From: Acinetobacter colistiniresistens
GTDB lineage: Bacteria > Pseudomonadota > Gammaproteobacteria > Pseudomonadales > Moraxellaceae
DNA: 64,000 nt
NCBI RefSeq assembly: GCF_024582815.1
Contig: NZ_CP102099.1
Location: 496,001 to 560,000 of the forward strand
Reading direction: 5' to 3'
In this document: positions 59,761 to 64,000 of the stretch, piece after piece
How the letters are laid out: each line of letters starts with the position of its first letter
How positions within the stretch are numbered: position 1 is the stretch's first letter
Notes under the pieces: generated by a model
Databases searched by the model: none
What the model saw: the letters and a program-made list of their open reading frames with translations, nothing else
Told to the model about the DNA's origin: nothing
Translations under genes and position numbers: made by a program

Positions 59761-60387
59761 TTAGGCCGATTGCTGAATTACACTCAATAATAAGGCTGCA
59801 CCACTAAACATCACGGCAAACCCACGATTTAAATATTTTTGCTGTGTCGGTGAGCGAAGCAGTCTCAACACTTTCGATGCCAGTCCGGTATAGCCCGCCA
59901 TGACAATCAAATCAATCGTCACCATTGTCATTGCCATGATCAGATATTGCAGCCACTGTGGTCGATTTAAGTCCAAAAACTGCGGTAGAACAGCCAATAA
60001 AAATACGATTGCTTTGGGGTTGCTCATATTCACCACAAAGCCTTTAAATACCAAAGCCAAAGCAGATTTATCATTCTGTTCCTGCTGAATCTCAATGTTT
60101 TGGATAGGTGCTGTCCACTGCATATAAGCTAGATAGAGCAAATAAATCACACCAAACCATTTCACCACCTGAAAAGCCCAAGGAGTCGTGGCAAATAGGA
60201 CACCAACGCCCGCAGCGACAATCAAAATTTGTAGAATCAGGGCCACTTGCAAACCGATCGCATTCCAATAGCCATGCTGAAAGCCATAGTTGAGACCACT
60301 CGACATTGAGGCAATTGCACCAGCCCCTGGAGAAATACTAATCACCCAGCAAGCCAACATAAAAGCAAACCAAATATGCAAAGACAT
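59761..60387 (-). CDS. LysE/RhtB family amino-acid exporter
   Basis: A 208-residue membrane protein with six helices. SPGAGAIASMSSGLNYGFQHGYWNAIGLQ is the RhtB/LysE signature (PGP-type motif, here SPGAG), and FVVNMSNPKAIVFLLAVLPQFL is the conserved central loop with N-P-K. The ATG at 60387 is chosen; a TTG six codons upstream is possible. Such proteins export amino acids such as threonine or homoserine; the substrate is unknown. It is convergent with znuB and divergent from the DyP gene, with TATAAT in the gap. Confidence 0.88.
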   Translation of the reverse strand: MSLHIWFAFMLACWVISISPGAGAIASMSSGLNYGFQHGYWNAIGLQVALILQILIVAAGVGVLFATTPWAFQVVKWFGVIYLLYLAYMQWTAPIQNIEIQQEQNDKSALALVFKGFVVNMSNPKAIVFLLAVLPQFLDLNRPQWLQYLIMAMTMVTIDLIVMAGYTGLASKVLRLLRSPTQQKYLNRGFAVMFSGAALLLSVIQQSA

Positions 60388-60545
60388 AGAAGTCGTGTCT
60401 GACAAAAACGGAAATTATACCGTTTTATCAAGCTATCATGATGATATTTTGGACAATAAAATTTCATAAATAAGCTACTCAGCCTTCATCACATCAGGCA
60501 CAATTATTCTTTTTTGTCCCTTAAAAAACAACTAAGGAGATTTTA

Positions 60546-61466
60546 ATGACTGCGCAATCTGTCATTCTTCCACTACCTTCTGACCATGCCCGCTTTATTG
60601 TTTTACGTTTAAAAGATTTAAGTGTTGCCGAATTAAAACAACAAATTGAAGTTCTACTTTCAACACGTGATCGCCTGATCACACAGCATCCCAATGACCA
60701 GATCAAAACTGCGGTTGCATTTGGCCCTGAACTCTGGTCAAAACTCTATTCTCAAACTCCAGAAGGCTTTAAGCAACTCGATCCGCAACAAGGCGCCTTC
60801 AATATGCCTGTAGTTCCTGCCGATGTGTTTATTCATATTGCCAGTGCCCGTGCAGATATCTGCTTTGCCATCAGCCAAGCCTTCTTTCAGGGTATTCAAG
60901 ATAAAGTTGAGGTTTTGGATGAACGTGCTTGCTTCCGTTTCTTTGATGGCCGTGACATGACCGGCTTTATTGATGGGACGGAGAACCCGCAATTCCCAGA
61001 TGACCGTGCTGAAGCCGCCCTACTCCCAGAAACAGCCGAAGCTTTTGCCAATGGCAGTTTTATCTTTGCACAGCGCTATGTTCATGATCTGGCAAAATGG
61101 CAAATGCTCAAAGTCGATGCGCAAGAGCATGTCTTTGGTCGTACCAAACTAGAGTCAATTGAACTAGATGATGAGATCAAGCCAGAAAACTCACATGTGG
61201 CACGTACCGTGGTGGAAGATGATAAAGGGGAAGAAATGGAAATCTTGCGCCACAGCTTGCCTTATGGAGATGGCAAAGGTGAGCAAGGTTTATTTTTCGT
61301 CGCTTATACCAACAACCTCAGTATTATTGATGAAATGCTGAAACGCATGTTCGGCACCACAGGTGATGGTATCCATGACCGCTTATTGCATTTCACTACT
61401 GCCATTGATGGTGCTTATTATTTTGCGCCAAGTGATGAATTATTAGCACAACTTTTAGAAGACTAA
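60546..61466 (+). CDS. DyP-type heme peroxidase (YfeX-like)
   Basis: A 306-residue heme peroxidase without a signal peptide, hence cytoplasmic. The GxxDG motif GFIDGTENP holds catalytic Asp143. The proximal heme ligand is His217 (SHVAR) and the distal Arg is Arg235 (LRHSLPYG), the same positions as in E. coli YfeX to within three residues. AAGGAG precedes the ATG. It oxidises porphyrinogens or dyes with hydrogen peroxide; the physiological substrate is uncertain. Confidence 0.92.
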   Translation: MTAQSVILPLPSDHARFIVLRLKDLSVAELKQQIEVLLSTRDRLITQHPNDQIKTAVAFGPELWSKLYSQTPEGFKQLDPQQGAFNMPVVPADVFIHIASARADICFAISQAFFQGIQDKVEVLDERACFRFFDGRDMTGFIDGTENPQFPDDRAEAALLPETAEAFANGSFIFAQRYVHDLAKWQMLKVDAQEHVFGRTKLESIELDDEIKPENSHVARTVVEDDKGEEMEILRHSLPYGDGKGEQGLFFVAYTNNLSIIDEMLKRMFGTTGDGIHDRLLHFTTAIDGAYYFAPSDELLAQLLED

Positions 61467-61472
61467 AACACC

Positions 61473-61505
61473 AAGATGCTATATCTATCAAGGGTATAGC
61501 ATCTT
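61473..61505 (+). terminator. Hairpin after the DyP gene
   Basis: AAGATGCTATA pairs with TATAGCATCTT around an 11-nt loop, then TTTAAAA. The short T run makes it a modest terminator. Confidence 0.55.
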
Positions 61506-61638
61506 TAAAACCCAGCTTTAAAACATGAACTTAAAAAGTTTTATAGGAATATGTTAATTCCAGATCAATCCCACTCCCCCTAAGCCGATAAAGTTTGCTA
61601 TATTGTTCGTTTTTCCGCGACATTTATTTTCGGTAACT

Positions 61639-63429
61639 ATGAATACGGCAATACAAGCAGCTCTTGATCATGCGGTACAAACTCTGCAACAGCAAGGTGT
61701 ACTTCCTTCAGATTGGACCAACACGAGCCATTTAACCCGTACCAAAGACCGAAGTCACGGAGACTTCGCTTCAAATATTGCCATGATCGGTTCAAAAGCC
61801 GCGGGCATGAAACCACGCGATCTTGCTGAAAAAATCCTGGCGGCCCTCCCTGAAGTGGCGGACATTACCAAAGCAGAAATTGCAGGTCCGGGTTTTATCA
61901 ACTTCTTTTTAAATGCTGATCAGCGCTATGCAGTGCTCGACCAAATTCAAGCGCAAAAAAATGATTATGGTCGCAGCCAAGCCAATGCAGCTAAAAAAAT
62001 CCAAGTCGAATTTGTATCTGCCAATCCAACCTCTAGTCTGCATGTCGGACATGGTCGTGGTGCAGCCTATGGCATGACTGTTGCGAACTTATTAGAAGCA
62101 ACAGGTGCATCCGTTGACCGCGAATACTATGTCAATGATGCAGGCCGTCAAATGGATATTTTGGCCACTTCAACTTATTTACGTTATTTAGAATTGACTG
62201 GTCAAACTTTAGTTTTTCCTAAAAATGCCTACCAAGGTGACTACGTCAAAGAAATTGCACAAGAAATTATTGATAAAGATGGCAATGCCCACGTTCGTGC
62301 CGTTGCTGACATCTATAAAGATGTACCCGAAGATGTTCAATACGCTGAACAACTCGATGCAGAAGGCAATAAAGTTATTCTTTCTGGCGACAAAGAAAAG
62401 CACATTGATGGTTTGATCGCAAACTCACAACAACACTTGGGTGCGGACTACCGTGTTTTCCATCAAGCAGCTTTACATGCCATCTTGGATGACATCAAAG
62501 ATGACTTGGCAGACTTTGGTGTAACCTTTGACAAATGGTTCAGTGAAGACTCCCTGACCAACAAGATTGACGAAGCGCTTGAGACATTAGACCAACGTGG
62601 TTACCTCTATGAAAAGGACGGTAATATCTGGTTTAAATCGACCGAGTTCGGTGATGAAAAAGACCGTGTAGTGAAACGTCGTAATGGTCAAACCACTTAC
62701 TTTGCTTCTGACATTGCTTATCACTTGAATAAATTACAACGTGGCTATACTGACCTGATTGATATCTGGGGTTCAGACCACCACGGGTATATTGCACGTG
62801 TGAAAGCAGCGATTGATGCCATGGGTTACGACTCGAAAAAACTGACCGTACTTTTGGTTCAGTTCGTAAGTTTGTGGCGTGGTGGCGAGATGGTACAAAT
62901 GTCATCTCGTTCAGGTCAGTTCGTGACATTGCGTGATCTTCGTAAAGAAGTGGGGAATGACGCGGCGCGTTTCTACTATGTGATGCGCAAGTCTGAACAA
63001 CACATCGATTTTGACCTCGATCTTGCCGTCTCACAAAGCAAAGACAATGCAGTGTATTACATTCAATATGCACATGCCCGTATTTGCCGTATGTTAGAAA
63101 AAGCAGCCACTACAGGGATCAGTTTTGATGCTGTTGCGGCGCGTGAACAAGCCAACCGTTTAGAACTTGACGCTGAAACAGAAATTTTATCTAAGCTTGC
63201 TGCGTATCCAGATATCTTGGTTCGTGCAGCCAATGCCTATGAACCGCACCAGATTGGTAACTATCTGAAAGAATTGGCGGCCTTGTTCCACGCATGGTAC
63301 AACGAGCATAAAGTATTGGGTGATGATGTGGCTCTGACTCAAGCACGTTTATTGCTTTCAATCAACGTACAGCAAGTTCTACATAATGGCTTAGAATTGC
63401 TTGGTGTCTCCGCTCCTGAGACCATGTAA
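61639..63429 (+). CDS. argS: Arginyl-tRNA synthetase
   Basis: A 596-residue class I synthetase. The ATG at 61639 gives MNTAIQAALDHAVQTLQ; a frame open from 61603 is an upstream extension. An additional N-terminal domain is followed by the HIGH motif SLHVGHGRGAAYG, the catalytic Rossmann fold, and the KMSKS-like loop MVQMSSRSGQFV, which in ArgS is often degenerate. The C-terminal anticodon-binding helices (YAHARICRMLEKAA) follow. The stop codon coincides with the start of the tandem repeats. Confidence 0.96.
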   Translation: MNTAIQAALDHAVQTLQQQGVLPSDWTNTSHLTRTKDRSHGDFASNIAMIGSKAAGMKPRDLAEKILAALPEVADITKAEIAGPGFINFFLNADQRYAVLDQIQAQKNDYGRSQANAAKKIQVEFVSANPTSSLHVGHGRGAAYGMTVANLLEATGASVDREYYVNDAGRQMDILATSTYLRYLELTGQTLVFPKNAYQGDYVKEIAQEIIDKDGNAHVRAVADIYKDVPEDVQYAEQLDAEGNKVILSGDKEKHIDGLIANSQQHLGADYRVFHQAALHAILDDIKDDLADFGVTFDKWFSEDSLTNKIDEALETLDQRGYLYEKDGNIWFKSTEFGDEKDRVVKRRNGQTTYFASDIAYHLNKLQRGYTDLIDIWGSDHHGYIARVKAAIDAMGYDSKKLTVLLVQFVSLWRGGEMVQMSSRSGQFVTLRDLRKEVGNDAARFYYVMRKSEQHIDFDLDLAVSQSKDNAVYYIQYAHARICRMLEKAATTGISFDAVAAREQANRLELDAETEILSKLAAYPDILVRAANAYEPHQIGNYLKELAALFHAWYNEHKVLGDDVALTQARLLLSINVQQVLHNGLELLGVSAPETM

Positions 63430-63702
63430 AAAAAGTGAAGCGAAAGCTTCACACATGGTCGCAAGACGAAGGGCTGTGCCCGAAGTAACCATGTAAATAG
63501 TGAAGCGAAGCTTCACACATGGCTGCAAGACCGAAAGCTATGCTTGAGGTGGGCTGCAAAAAAGCAAAGCAACGCTTTGCACATCGTCGCAAGACCGAAG
63601 GCGATGCCTGAGGTACCGATGTAAGCAAGCCCTCTTTGCATCGGAGGGCTATGCCTAAGGTGAACGGTAATGAGTAAAGCAACGCTTTAAACCCATGTAA
63701 AC
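63423..63702. repeat. Tandem degenerate repeats after argS
   Basis: About four and a half units of 64-67 bp. Each unit consists of CATGTAA (or GATGTAA), a GAAGCGAAGCTTC-like or AAAGCAACGCTTT-like hairpin, ACATGG or ACATCG, CGCAAGACCGAAGGC and TGCCTGAGGT. Unit edges are near 63423, 63490, 63554, 63618 and 63666; the last two are shortened. The first CATGTAA is the argS Met and stop codons. The hairpins are self-complementary, so the transcript would be highly structured. Open frames on either strand here have no ribosome site and are not genes. Confidence 0.75.
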
Positions 63703-63730
63703 TTAAGCCATCATTGTTAAACAATATGGT

Positions 63731-63768
63731 AAACAAAGCATTATTTTTAAACATAATGCTTTGTTTTT
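63731..63768 (+). terminator. Terminator after argS and the repeats
   Basis: AAACAAAGCATTAT and ATAATGCTTTGTTT form a perfect 14-bp stem with an 8-nt loop, followed by TT. It works for plus-strand transcripts and is nearly symmetric. Confidence 0.78.
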
Positions 63769-63818
63769 AAGCAGATTCAAGTTACAAATAAACCAATAGG
63801 ATCAAGAGGAATTTTCCG

Positions 63819-64000
63819 GTGTTTGGAAAAACGCAACGTGGTGTATCTGAACGACCAAACAAGCCTAAAAAACCGCTCATTCCAAAGTGGTTAGGAATGC
63901 TTGTCGCCATTCTCGCGATTCTATGTGCTGCGGTGATGTTGATGCTTTGGCAACCATGGCAGCCCGTGCCTGCGAAAAATCAGGTGACCTCTGAACATTA
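63819..64000 (+). CDS. SPOR/FtsN-like membrane protein, N-terminal part (runs off the window)
   Basis: A GTG at 63819 with AGAGGA upstream opens a frame to the window end. It has a basic N-terminus (FGKTQRGVSERPNKPKKPLIPK), one membrane helix (WLGMLVAILAILCAAVMLML), then a proline-rich start of a periplasmic part. This is the layout of the SPOR-domain protein that commonly follows argS in gammaproteobacteria (FtsN-like). The SPOR domain itself is outside the window, so this is a context-based call. Confidence 0.6.
   Translation, partial: MFGKTQRGVSERPNKPKKPLIPKWLGMLVAILAILCAAVMLMLWQPWQPVPAKNQVTSEH

Noticed and set aside
63423..63702. CRISPR array
   Set aside because: Units are adjacent degenerate repeats of 64-67 bp without unique spacers, and no cas genes are present.
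63449..63754. A 101-codon minus-strand frame after argS
   Set aside because: It consists of translated tandem repeats and a terminator, with no ribosome site and biased composition.

Overview
The window is a stretch of bacterial chromosome that fits the gammaproteobacterial genus Acinetobacter (Moraxellaceae). The evidence is AT-rich gammaproteobacterial genes, a 16S-Ile-Ala-23S-5S rRNA operon, an atpIBEFHAGDC operon, an OprC-type copper receptor with a DUF2946 protein, a divergent znuA / zur-znuC-znuB locus, dprA, and many short lipoprotein and regulator genes. The genus call rests on recognising gene content and order, not on a database search. I see no prophage, insertion sequence or CRISPR array.

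Layout. 1-6.2 kb: a partial MFS transporter, a phytase-like lipoprotein, a MerR/DUF2938 divergent pair, two tandemly duplicated lytic-transglycosylase lipoproteins, cysK, and an AAC(2')-like acetyltransferase. 6.4-12.2 kb: one complete rRNA operon on the minus strand with tRNA-Ile and tRNA-Ala in the spacer. 12.5-17.3 kb: a BetT-type transporter, an ion-channel-like protein, and a TetR gene divergent from an MpaB/DUF2236 gene. 17.3-23.1 kb: an acetate module, with actP-yjcH divergent from a CrbS-like transporter-kinase fusion. 23.4-31.6 kb: an unrecognised gene behind a large palindrome, an SRPBCC membrane protein, the copper receptor with DUF2946, def, a LysM protein, dprA and tsaC.

32.0-42.1 kb is the most unusual region. 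Ten minus-strand genes form what looks like a purine or nucleoside uptake and catabolism locus: a BMP-type binding protein, a double ABC ATPase, two permeases, a Tsx-like porin, a guanine-deaminase-like enzyme and a LysR regulator. Embedded in it is a split Rieske oxygenase. One small protein keeps the 2Fe-2S Rieske domain but not the catalytic site. Its overlapping neighbour keeps the mononuclear-iron catalytic motif but has lost the Rieske cluster. A GST-like protein overlaps that one in turn. This resembles the subunit logic of the caffeine N-demethylase NdmC/NdmD/NdmE, but with the Rieske domain as a free-standing protein and no reductase in the window. I consider it the best candidate for an undescribed system.

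42.5-49.2 kb: a DMT transporter, then a TetR regulator with two paralogous MFS pumps sharing repeated copies of a 22-bp operator, an AraC regulator, a glutathione peroxidase and a small lipoprotein. 49.3-56.5 kb: the complete F1Fo ATP synthase operon with a clear promoter. 56.6-59.8 kb: zinc uptake with a perfect Zur-type palindrome. 59.8-64 kb: a LysE exporter, a DyP peroxidase, argS followed by tandem degenerate repeats, and the start of a SPOR/FtsN-like gene.
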